In this document: piece by piece, positions 10,112-19,356 of the stretch | Numbering within the stretch: the first letter of the stretch is position 1 | Layout: every line of letters begins with the position of its first letter | Origin: Gliomastix tumulicola | Taxonomy: Eukaryota; Ascomycota; Sordariomycetes; Hypocreales; Bionectriaceae | Assembly (NCBI GenBank): GCA_001599755.1 | Contig: BCHX01000006.1 | Span: 3,831,336 to 3,895,335 of the forward strand | Direction: 5' to 3' | Length of the DNA stretch: 64,000 bases | The notes under the pieces: generated by a model | What the model was told of the DNA's origin: nothing | The model's database searches: none | The model's input: only the letters and a program-made list of their open reading frames with translations | Made by a program: the position numbers and the translations under genes

Positions 10112-11371
10112 ATGACCACCAACGGAAGCAACGGAGCCAGCACGGCCAACGGCCACAGCAACGGCAACGGCGCCAGCCAGAGCCGCTTCGACCCCAACTT
10201 CACGCAGCACGTCATCGACCTCATGAGCCCCGAGACAAAACCCCGCGACCGCCAGATCCTGTCGTCGCTCATCAAGCACATGCACGACTTCTGCCGCGAC
10301 GTCGAGCTCACGCAGGACGAATGGATCATCGGCGTCAACTACATCAACTCGCTCGGCCAGGCGTACCAGAAGAACCGCAACGAGACGTGGCGTCTCTGCG
10401 ACATTCTCGGAATTGAGTCGTACGAAAGCCCCCCCAAATTGTTCCCCTCCCCCCACTGCCCACTGCCCACTCAAGTGGGGGAAGAAATACACGGCACAGA
10501 TGCTCACCAAACAACCACCATCATCTGTACCGTGTATTTCGTCCCCCACTTCCTACTGCCCACTGAGCCCATGAACCCACTGAGCCCACTGTACCCACTG
10601 AACCCACTGAACCCACTACCCCTCCAGCTCGTTATCCCACTGTAACTTGAGCCACTGTAACTTGTACTCCAGCCACTAACGACAACCCATCACAGCCTCG
10701 TCGACGAAATCAACCACAAGATCGTCACCGACTCGGGCGCCGAGCCCACGTCCTCCGCCATCCTCGGCCCCTTCTGGTCCCCCGACACTCCCTTCCGCGA
10801 CCTCGGCGCCAGCGTCGTCCAGAACATGCCCGCCGATGGCGAGCTCACCTTCTTCCACGGCGTCATCAAGGACGCCGACACTGGCAAGGGTGTTGCCGAT
10901 GCCGTCTTCGACATGTGGCAGGCCAGCACCAACGGCAAGTACGACGCCCACGACCCCGAGGGCCAGACCAAGAACAACCTGCGCGGCAAGTTCCGCACCG
11001 ACGCCGAGGGCCGCTTCTGGTTCTACTGCCTGAAGCCCACCGAGTACGCCATCAACACATCCGGCCCGTCCGCCGAGGTCCTGCGCATGATGGGCAGGCA
11101 CCCGAACCGCCCGGCACACATCCACATCATGGTCACCCACCCAGAGTACATCGGCCTCACCGCCCAGCTGTATCCCAGAGACGACCCGTGGCTCGAGACC
11201 GACACTGTGTGCGCTGTCAAGGATGATCTGCTGCTCGACTTCAAGCCTGCCGCCAAGGACGAGCCCAAGGGTGCGGTGCTGGACGTCGAGTACGACGTCA
11301 AGCTGCTGTCCAAGAAGTACAAGCCCGATTCCACAATGTTGATGGAGAACGCGGACCAGGAGAAGTTTTGA
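10112..11371 (+). CDS. Intradiol ring-cleavage dioxygenase (catechol/hydroxyquinol 1,2-dioxygenase type)
   Basis: Two exons, 10112-10419 and 10696-11371, encode 327 residues. The N-terminal helical dimerisation region occupies about 27-110, preceded by a low-complexity Asn/Gly/Ser tail. The catalytic domain carries the Fe(III) ligands Tyr185 (NGKYD), Tyr220 (PTEYAI), His244 and His246 (RPAHIHI), in the spacing normal for the family. The enzyme opens catechol or hydroxyquinol between the two hydroxyls to give muconate or maleylacetate, which feeds the 3-oxoadipate pathway. There is no signal peptide, so it should be cytosolic, unlike secreted fungal intradiol enzymes. The intron is 276 nt, long for this window, has a weak donor (GTACGA), and contains a large hairpin and 9-bp repeats. 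The splice restores GIESLVDEINHK across the junction. Confidence 0.93.
10473..10551. repeat. Intronic inverted repeat, 30-bp arms
   Basis: Arms 10473-10502 and 10522-10551 are reverse complements at 28 of 30 positions, separated by 19 bases. The transcript could fold into a long hairpin inside the dioxygenase intron. The arms could be a miniature element or a conserved RNA fold. Confidence 0.9.
10559..10619. repeat. Degenerate 9-bp tandem repeat CCCACTGNN
   Basis: About seven consecutive units of the form CCCACTGAA/GAG/GTA follow the hairpin within the same intron. Related CCCACTGC units precede the left arm near 10453-10472. Confidence 0.85.
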
Positions 11372-11579
11372 GGGAGACCCTTGAGAGGCAGGGCTGTACA
11401 TTAAGATATAGTCGTTTATATCAGTATATTTTAGTTTCTACATTAATGACAGAGCATGAAGACCACTCCTGTATTCGATCGAATCTAAATTCACGAATCT
11501 CAAAGAGCCCGGGGTCAGAGGTCAATGCACCGCGGCCAGCTTGCTTAATGTCGTCGATAGCGGATAAGACAGCGCGGAT

Positions 11580-12256
11580 TTACGCCTGAAAAGCCCCAAG
11601 AAAGCCCATGAGCATCGCCACGTGAGCCAACAGTAGCCTATTGCCGTCGGCTCTCTTCCAATCCTGCACCCATTGTCTGATGGTGTCTATCTCCGGACCG
11701 AGGGCCGCTTCTCGTGATTTTCCAGACTCCTTCAGCCGCGTGTGCTCTTCAAGCAGCAAATCATTGATCGGGAAGACGATCATCCGTGTATAGGGGACCA
11801 CTAGACCCAAGCATATGGCAGCAAGTGCGTTGTACCAGAACGACTCACTTTGGAGCCCGCCTTGGTGAGATGGAATTAGCTTTGTCGTCTGCTCCCCGTA
11901 GATAGAAGTTACGTTGCACAAAAGCGTATGCAAGAGCGCTTACCAAGATATGCACTGGTCGCAAATCCTGCCGCTGGTGCTAGCACCATTGTTGGGCCAT
12001 AGGTGCGGCCAAAGTCCCAGGCTCTGAACCAGGAAGCAAGGAGGCCATGTCTGTCATGATAATGAACTACATTGTGCAGAGCGATGCGGTCGGATGATAG
12101 ATGGTACCCTACGTCAGGCGTCAGCTTCGCAACGAATTATAGAGCTGGAGCAGACCATCCGGATAGTTCAAGAACTTTAACCATACCTGACAGATGCGCA
12201 GTCCCCGCCAAGCTGGCTGTCAATAAAACTTTTGACCAATCGATGCTAGACGACAT
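11580..12256 (-). CDS. DUF1772 (anthrone oxygenase-like) membrane protein
   Basis: Three exons, 12256-12187, 12108-11944 and 11860-11580, join in phase to 171 residues. Introns are 78 and 83 nt (GTATGG..GTAG and GTAAGC..CCAAG). The sequence has the DUF1772 pattern: an N-terminal hydrophobic segment, a WDFGRTYGPTM block, a second membrane helix with VVPYTRMIVFPINDLL, and a final helix LLLAHVAMLMGFLGAF. The family includes small membrane proteins of fungal polyketide clusters that oxidise anthrones to anthraquinones, but many members have no known reaction. Conserved residues after the middle helix (FPINDLLLEEH) are present. It lies between the dioxygenase and the NmrA-like gene. The substrate is unknown, and no polyketide synthase is in the window. 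Confidence 0.82.
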
Positions 12257-13125
12257 CGTGCAAGTCCTTGGATATTCGAACTGAGAAACCAGATGAGCGA
12301 CGCTGTTAACAGTGGCCTGAGAGGTGCATCGAAAGCGCCTAGGTGGGAGCTAGAAAGAAATCGAGGTGACTGGTAACAAGAAGACGCCATCGATAGGTAG
12401 GAGCTAGGCGACAAGATATGCTTGCGTTTTGGTGCTGACAACTCTGTAGAGTACACTCGGCCTTCGGAAAACAAATCAACTGCGAGGTGGACTTTAAATA
12501 GTGAGAAGTGTTAGCGATTTATGACTTGTGTCGAGAGGGCTTTCCGGGCCCCCGCGGGATCCGGGCTCAAGGCCAAAGGGCGTGACTCAGCGGACCAATC
12601 ATACCAATCATACCAATTCTTTCCAGTGCATGTGTGTTTGGCATCACGGTTCGTGCTCCTAGTTCTTCCACTCCGCATGCGTCTTGCCATTCAGGTGCGT
12701 CGTCGAATCAATGCATTGCTATGATACTATAGCTCGTGAAAGCCACCTTCAACACGGTCTCACGATACGGGACAGTTGGCATCGCCTGGAGCAACAAAGC
12801 CGGATCCACTCACTCCAAGCTGGCGTTTGATGCTATGAAAGTATACTTTCTATGACGTTACAAGGAAAGACGCAGCTGAGAAGAGAACTACCACCCGAAA
12901 GGCCAAGTACCACTACAGAGGTGGGAGGCGGGAGTCGCATACACCTTGGTACTGGAATGTAACTGCACACTCTACTCGACGGTCTTGGGATTGGAATCGT
13001 CATCGCCGATTCTTCTGGCATTCTGTATGGCCCTGTCATGGCGTAGTTCATGCGGCTCCGGAAGCATTACTCCAGGTAGTGATCCCTGCCGAAGTATGGT
13101 GCCAATTCTCATGCCGTGTCCGAAT
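12257..13125. other. Intergenic, 869 bp
   Basis: Upstream of the DUF1772 gene and downstream of the NmrA-like gene. No coding frame with a recognisable motif or consistent splice sites was found. Confidence 0.55.
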
Positions 13126-14124
13126 TCAAGAGTTCCCTAGCGTGGCGTTCTGTTGGAGAGCCCAGTCCTCGACAGTTAGAAGAGTGGGAATCAGTTTCCT
13201 GGTTTCCTGAGGATCTCCTGGCTGGCAGTTGTCGTAGTACAACCACTGCCAAGGATACCTGTCAGTGGGAGAATAGCGGCTTGTAGCATCGGGGGAAGTC
13301 TCACGTCGAACATCTGTCGATAATGATATGGCGTCAGCCTGATTATGAGCCAACGTGGGAGCCAGATCTTCCATGCCCAAACTCTTGGCGCCTTCGCCTC
13401 TCTCTAGCGCGGACTGCAGATCTGCCACGTCCGCAACTTGTCCAGCAATAGTGACAGTTTTGCCGCGGAAATACATCAGGATTGAGAAGGGCGTCAGCCA
13501 CAGCCTTCCCAATATCTTCACAGGCAATGTACTTTTGCTTCGTCGAGCCCAGGAGAGATGCCATGGCGCTGAAGAAGAAATATCGGCCCCATCCTGGTGC
13601 TGGAATCACCTCCATGAACCCAACTGGCCTGACGACTGTCCAAGAGATCCCTGAGGATCTGATATACTCTTCAATGGTGAACTTGGAGTAAAAATGGTCG
13701 ACTGACTTTGCGATATCTGCACCTGCAACTGACGAGAACACTAGGTGCTTGACTCCTAGGATCATAGTTAGGTAACTAGCATCACATGAGTGGATAGAGG
13801 AGTGGCTGGCTCGCCTGCTTTCTTCGCAGCATCAACGAATTGGAACCCTTGTTTTAGTTCCCCATCAACTTCCTCGGGTCCGCGGAAGTCGGTTACTAGA
13901 AACGCAACACTGACCCCCCGCAGCGCTTCCTCTACGGTATGAACGTCGGAAAGATCGCCTCGGCACAGATAGATGCCTCTCTTTCCTAGCCTCTGGGCAT
14001 GAGATGTCGATGGATTGCGAGTTAAAGTTCGTATTGCAGTGTCGCTTCCTACTGCTGCCAACAGGGCGTCCACCACCGCACCGCCTTGTTGGCCTGTAGC
14101 TCCAACCACTAAAATGGTCTTCAT
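13126..14124 (-). pseudogene. NmrA-like NAD(P)-binding protein with apparent 1-base frameshift
   Basis: Exon 1 is 14124-13815 and exon 2 is 13755-13126. The N-terminus MKTILVVGATGQQGGAVV is the NmrA/NADP Rossmann loop, and VKHLVFSSVAGAD and the C-terminal IPTLLTVEDWA are family-typical. The intron (59 nt) starts GC rather than GT, ends CCTAG and has a CTAAC branch site; it joins KKAG to VKHLVFSS exactly as in relatives. In exon 2 the frame changes by one base near 13467-13472: family-like sequence runs up to ALLNPDVF in one frame and resumes at FRGKTVTIAGQ in the next. Removing one base would leave 312 codons, the normal family length. NmrA-like proteins sense NADP+/NADPH or act as atypical short-chain reductases. 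A recent loss of function or a one-base assembly error both fit. Confidence 0.75.
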
Positions 14125-15805
14125 TGGCTTTCTGGTCGATAGTCTTACACTCTAGGGAGCTGAAACGAGTACTGAAGACGATACTACGTGTGAACGAGGC
14201 ACTCTGGGCAGCTGATGATAGTTAACTGATGGCAGGGAATGGAGGTCGGGTCTTCTAGCAGGCCGAGGACAGGTACGGGAGCCGCGGATCCCGTCCAGTC
14301 CATGCCAACTCGGGCTTTCCAAATTTCCGACAACACCTTGACTGGCGAATCAATGTTTACGTAACGAGGTGTCTGAGCAAAGACTTCTGGGCGGCGCATT
14401 GACTTCGCCCAGACGGCCGACTGCCGAGAGGATCTGGTGTTTAACCAAAACGGCGTCTCTCATCCGTACATCTGCCGACAAAAGGTACTGCCGTTACAGT
14501 AGCTCAAGATATTCTTCTAGCAGGGAGCAAACCAGGCCGACGCTAAGCGGCATTTCCAGGGCGTTGGGATCAAAGCCGCCCAAGGTGTCTGCCATCGAAC
14601 AATTTCCATATGATCCCCCCTCATAGGGCGGACAGAAGGTAAATTGCCCTCTAGAGCATATTGTTATCACAGATCTGCCCCTCCAGATGTAAATACAACA
14701 CTTGTTTTTCCTTCGTGGACCTCCCCAAGAAGTGGCACTCGGAATAGACCCCCAACGATACCTGCGCATGCCCTCCAGACACTTTGAATATAACGAGCAT
14801 TGAGAAGGCCCCTGTGCTAGAGATCTTCCGGGACCAAAATGAAAGATATAATCCAAGTAGACAAAGGCATGCAGTGATTGCCTGAATGACTAGACGTGGA
14901 TACACTGGCCGCTGCTGAAGAGTGTATGATGGGGAGATTTGCCACCGGCATCCATTTCATCCTTCAATCGCACGATCCGCTTCGGTCGCATTCAATCTTA
15001 CGATGACGTCGCCGAGAGGATGTCTTCTGAAGGCACAAGGGAGACTCGGTCACTGTAGGGCAGGATTGGGAACTGGAACTCGTCCCGAGCCACCTTGTGC
15101 CATGAAAAAAGTTATTTCCGAGGCCTGTTACCTCAGGGGCAGAAGAGAAAATAACGCATGCAGGCCCAACCGACGATCTTTTGTCATCGTAACGTGATAT
15201 CCGGGGTCCTTTTGGAGTCATTCGGATATGAGCACCACCGGCCGAGTGAAAGAATATTCGCTGTCGAGCAGTTTGCTGGACAAGGCAAATGCCATCGAGC
15301 CCTTGGATATACAGCAACCTGATGAGTCCCAGGTGCCATCACATTTTGCGACAGTCTGCACCTCGTGGTGGTCCTATGAGGGGTGTGGTCAGTGGTCAGT
15401 GGTGAACGCTCAGACAGGTGGGGTGATTGATTAGATTAGATTGATAAAACTGAGATCCACATAAGTGATGCCCAGAAAGAGGACGGCACGGCACTTCGCC
15501 TCTCAAGCATCCTCCTGTTAAGCTGTTTCTGGCTGAGTGGCGTGTATTTGCCGTCTCCCCTGCCTCGTATGCCCATGCCAAGGCCACGTCACACGCTCAT
15601 TTATGCAGGTCGCCGTTACCGGACTGTGTACGCTGGCTCGGCTGCTCGCTGATTAGGTTGGTCGACGTGTGCAAAGTATTGTGATCGGCAACGTAGCATA
15701 CCTTACATAAAGAACAGGCCTCCTCCCGAGAGGTGTGAGAGTCTCTGTAGGAAGTTGAGCCGCGATCTGAAGTCGGAGCAGTGTTCATTTGCCTGTATCC
15801 TCAAA
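14125..15805. other. Intergenic, 1.7 kb
   Basis: Separates the divergent NmrA-like and GMC oxidoreductase genes. Frames such as minus 14494-14856 and minus 14964-15317 show no known domain. The stretch contains one copy of CCGCGGATCC at 14282. Otherwise I see nothing definite. Confidence 0.55.
14282..14291. promoter_or_regulatory. CCGCGGATCC site upstream of NmrA-like gene
   Basis: Second of three copies of this 10-mer seen in promoters of the window (also 7176 and 19218), about 160 bp before the NmrA-like start. A shared regulator is possible but unproven. Confidence 0.25.
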
Positions 15806-17752
15806 ATGATGCTTTCTAAACCTCTCGTGATCGGCGCCATCTTCGCCTGGCAGTGTCTTGCTGCTTCCATTCCTCATGATTCCTCTCCTCAATCCCCGCC
15901 GACGACCGATGACGCAACTTACGACTACATCGTCGTCGGATCTGGTCCAGGCGGTGGTCCCCTGGCTGTCAATCTCGCACAAGCAGGGTACTCGGTGCTG
16001 CTCCTAGAAGCCGGCCAGAACCATACCGATCTGGATAGCCAGCGCATTCCTGCGTTCTTTGGAAGTGCCCAATGGGATGAGTCTCAGGGATGGTGGTTCT
16101 ACACCAAGAACTATGCCAACGAGACAGAAGGGGCCAAGAACAGCAAAATGGTCTGGGAGAAGCCAGACGGTGGCTACTGGGTCGGCAAGAATCCGCCCGA
16201 AGGTTCCAAGCAGCTTGGCCTTTGGTACCCTCGCGCCGGGACGCTTGGCGGCTGCGACACGCACAACGGCGGCCTTACGACTCGACCCTCAGACTGGGAC
16301 TGGGACAACATTGCCGAAATCACAGGCGACCAGAGCTGGAGGCATGAACACATGCTGCACTACTTTGAGCGCCTCGAACGCAACACCTACCTCCCCACCA
16401 ACTCCTCCGGACACGGTTTCTCCGGTTATCAGCCGATTGGCGTCGTGAACAAGACATTGGTTGAACAAGAGGAGCAAGTCATGGCTATTGCGAAGGGCTC
16501 AGCTGCGGCGCTTGGCTTCCACGAGCGGAGTCAAAGCAACGACTTCAATGTCGTCGCAAAATGGGACATCAATGAGGATACCCCGGACAGGGACTTCCAG
16601 AACGACGTGTATCAGATTCCCTTCAAGAAGGACGAGCGAAGTCATCGGTACAGCGCTGGCAACAGGGTCAATGAAGGTGTCGCGTCTGGCTTCCCTCTGA
16701 CTGTCCAGTTTGACAGCCTTGTGACCAAAGTCCAAGTCAGCGATGATCTTAGGGCGACGGGTGTCGAGTATCTCAAGGGGGAGAAGCTATACAAAGCTGA
16801 CCCCCGTGCCTCCGGCAACAGCACCAGCACCCGCCATGTGGTGAAGGCAAATCGCGAGGTCATCATATCGGGCGGCACCTTCAATACGCCACAGATCCTC
16901 ATGCTTAGCGGCATCGGCCCGGCGCAGCACCTACAAGAGCATAATATTCCAGTCGTCGTCGACCTGCCGGGTGTCGGACGCAACTTGCAAGACCACTATG
17001 AAGTGCCCGTCATCCACGAATTCCCCAAGAACTTTACGTTTTTCTCGACGTGTCTCAACGACGGTCCAATCGAGGACAACCCCTGCTACCACGAGTGGCT
17101 CGAGGGCCGTGGGCCGTGGACGGGCCTTGGCTTCTACAACTTTGTCCTCTATACTTCCAGTGTGGCACCACGCGGCGAGCGAGACATCATTCTCTACGGC
17201 TCCGGGAATGCCATTCTTGGGCATATCCCTCCCTACACGAACTCGTCTCAGCTGTCAGAGGGCAGCAACTACTACACATACACCATCTCCGAGTCTCATC
17301 CGCGTAACCGCGCTGGTCGGGTGGAGCTCCGTTCGTCTGATCCTCTCGATGTTCCTGACATCAACTTCGAATACTTCACCGATGGGGGCGATGAAGATGT
17401 CCAGGGCTTGGTCGACGGGATTGAGTTCACCCGCCGCATCTTCGACTCTATTCCGGGCGGCCCAAATGCCACCGTCGGAGAGGTCGTCCCTGGTCGCCAC
17501 ATCAAGACGCAGGACCAGCTCCGGGAGTATGTGCGAGCTGAGGCCTACGGCCACCACGCAACGGGGACTTCGTCTATCGGAGCAGATGATGACGAGTTCG
17601 CCGTTCTTGATTCCCGGTTCCGGGTCCGTGGTGTCAAGGGGCTCCGTGTCGTGGACGCGTCCGTGCTGCCAGAGGTTCCTGGGACTTTCCCTCTGATCTC
17701 GTTCTTCATGGTAAGCGAGAAGGCTAGTGCAGTTATCTTGGAGGGGCTCTAG
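15806..17752 (+). CDS. Secreted GMC-family oxidoreductase (choline dehydrogenase/alcohol oxidase type)
   Basis: A single exon of 648 residues. I start at ATG 15806 because it is the first ATG in frame and begins a signal peptide (MMLSKPLVIGAIFAWQCLAAS). The FAD-binding loop GSGPGGG is at 45-51 with LLLEAG after it. GMC signature 2 is seen as SGGTFNTPQILMLSGIGP. The C-terminal block GHHATGTSS supplies the first catalytic His (583 or 584). By hand alignment with glucose oxidase the second catalytic His falls on Phe628 (PEVPGTFPLI), so the active site differs from typical alcohol oxidases. Many Asn-X-Ser/Thr sequons fit secretion. Such flavoenzymes oxidise alcohols, amino alcohols or sugars. It opens the gene block described below and converges on the SDR gene. 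Confidence 0.93.
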   Translation: MMLSKPLVIGAIFAWQCLAASIPHDSSPQSPPTTDDATYDYIVVGSGPGGGPLAVNLAQAGYSVLLLEAGQNHTDLDSQRIPAFFGSAQWDESQGWWFYTKNYANETEGAKNSKMVWEKPDGGYWVGKNPPEGSKQLGLWYPRAGTLGGCDTHNGGLTTRPSDWDWDNIAEITGDQSWRHEHMLHYFERLERNTYLPTNSSGHGFSGYQPIGVVNKTLVEQEEQVMAIAKGSAAALGFHERSQSNDFNVVAKWDINEDTPDRDFQNDVYQIPFKKDERSHRYSAGNRVNEGVASGFPLTVQFDSLVTKVQVSDDLRATGVEYLKGEKLYKADPRASGNSTSTRHVVKANREVIISGGTFNTPQILMLSGIGPAQHLQEHNIPVVVDLPGVGRNLQDHYEVPVIHEFPKNFTFFSTCLNDGPIEDNPCYHEWLEGRGPWTGLGFYNFVLYTSSVAPRGERDIILYGSGNAILGHIPPYTNSSQLSEGSNYYTYTISESHPRNRAGRVELRSSDPLDVPDINFEYFTDGGDEDVQGLVDGIEFTRRIFDSIPGGPNATVGEVVPGRHIKTQDQLREYVRAEAYGHHATGTSSIGADDDEFAVLDSRFRVRGVKGLRVVDASVLPEVPGTFPLISFFMVSEKASAVILEGL

Positions 17753-17854
17753 AGTTGAAATAGAGAACTGTCTAGTTTTGAGGCCGCGTTGGAGACGTCG
17801 TATGATGCTGCGACGATGCAGTCAAGTCTTGATATTCAATACTAGCTCTTATCC

Positions 17855-18802
17855 CTAGTGCCCTTGGTTCTCAGGAGCCGCGGTCGGAGGGCCTTCCGGC
17901 GTGACATAGGCCTTGGTCAATCCTCCATCGACAACAAAATCCGTCGCGTTGATAAAGCTACTTTCGTCGCTTGCTAGAAAGACAGCAGCTTGGGCTTGCT
18001 CAATAGCTTCCCCGAAACGGCCTGTAGGAAAGTGTATTTCGCGGCGGAATCTCTTGGGCTTGTCATCCCCTAAGAACTCTTGGAGCATTGGAGTGCTGGC
18101 ACTGACGTTTAGCATGTAGATCCGACGACAAAGACTCGTAGAGACTTACTTCAAAGGCGCAGGGCACAGAGAGTTGAAGCGGTAGCCCTCGCGTGCATGG
18201 ACAATGGCCAACTCACGCGTGAGAGCCAGCACAGCACCCTTGCTCGCGGTGTATGCGACCTGCGGCGTTGCCGAACCAACGATGGCAACCATACTAGCGG
18301 TATTGATGATGCTCCCCTTGGTCTTGCCGTGCTTTCGGAGCGACCGAACAGCGTGCTTAGAGCCGTACCAGACTCCCTTCACATTAATTTGCATCGTCAG
18401 ATCCCAGATATCATCGGGACACTCCTCGGCATCGCCGTCTCTGGGATGCATGATACCAGCATTGTTGAACATGACATCGACCCCACCCCACGGTTCAACA
18501 GCGTTGACAGCCGCCTCGACGTCGGCTTCTTTGGACACGTCGACGACTTGAGTCGCAACCTGTCCCTTGTGGTCCGGAACCACGCGCTTTACCGTTGCGA
18601 GGGCTTTCTCGAGTCCGGCAGTGTTAACGTCAGTCATGAGGACCGAGGCACCTTGCTGGAGCATGAGAATTGCAGTCTCGAGGCCGACGCCACTGTGAAG
18701 AGCGTCAATGTCAGCTTGGTCACTGGGACCTAGTCTAGCACGGCCGGCTTACCCTGCAGCGCCGGTGACAATGGCATTCTTTCCAGCAAGTCGACCGGCC
18801 AT
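17855..18802 (-). CDS. Short-chain dehydrogenase/reductase (classical SDR)
   Basis: Three exons, 18802-18753, 18692-18150 and 18101-17855, with introns of 60 and 48 nt, give 279 residues. The cofactor loop TGAAGGVG is at 13-20, NNAG at 93-96, and the catalytic set is about Ser150, Tyr164 and Lys168 (YTASK). Asp in MTDVN after the second strand suggests NAD(H) preference. The last exon supplies the usual C-terminal FVVDGGLTKAYVT. Classical SDRs interconvert alcohols and carbonyls. It is transcribed away from the aldehyde dehydrogenase gene across a 554-bp shared upstream region, and an alcohol-to-aldehyde step followed by that dehydrogenase is plausible. The substrate is not predictable from sequence. 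Confidence 0.93.
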
Positions 18803-19356
18803 TGTGAAGGTTTTTGGATGTGTAGGACAGGCGGTCCGAGAGTATCAAAGCAGAGCAGCAGTCTTTATTTAATAAGCAGTGTCTGATTATTGCCCCAGGA
18901 TTCGATGGCATGTCGTCTCTTTTGAAGGTCGAATCTTGAGTTCCCACTGATGACTTACAGCCCAACTGTAAATCCTGGACATCGCGATCCGCGCGGACCC
19001 TCTGCTAACCTCGTAGTTTCAGTGGTATTACCCTCAAAACCCCTCCGGCACTTACATGCCATGACTGTCGAAAGTCTGGACACGAGAGCGCGCTCTCTCA
19101 CGAGGACAGACCGCGATAACAGTGGCGGATCTGCATTCCAATGGCCGCGGGTAATCTCCAGTATCCACAGCCCCTCCACAGCAAACAGGTAGGGCCGCTT
19201 TGCCATCGTAGAATCCTGGATCCGCGGCGGACTGGATTCTATAATCAGATAGACATACTTGACTGAGGTCGGCATCATCATTTGAAGGATGTAGCATCCA
19301 GAAGCCCATTCTTCCCATCCTACCGCTACGCGCCAACTCGCACCAGCACTGTCACC
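18803..19356. promoter_or_regulatory. Bidirectional promoter region, SDR / aldehyde dehydrogenase
   Basis: The 554 bp between divergent start codons. It contains a CCGCGGATCC copy (19218-19227) adjoining a further CGG, and an A/T-rich stretch close to the SDR start. No coding frame is convincing. Confidence 0.5.
19218..19227. promoter_or_regulatory. GGATCCGCGG site in SDR/ALDH shared promoter
   Basis: Third copy of the 10-mer, followed directly by CGG so that two CGG triplets lie in tandem. That is a plausible Zn2Cys6 target. Confidence 0.3.

Noticed and set aside
13265..13310. Possible 46-nt intron (GTGAGA..GACAG) in the NmrA-like gene
   Set aside because: Removing it puts the conserved C-terminal end out of frame, and it does not repair the frameshift near 13469.
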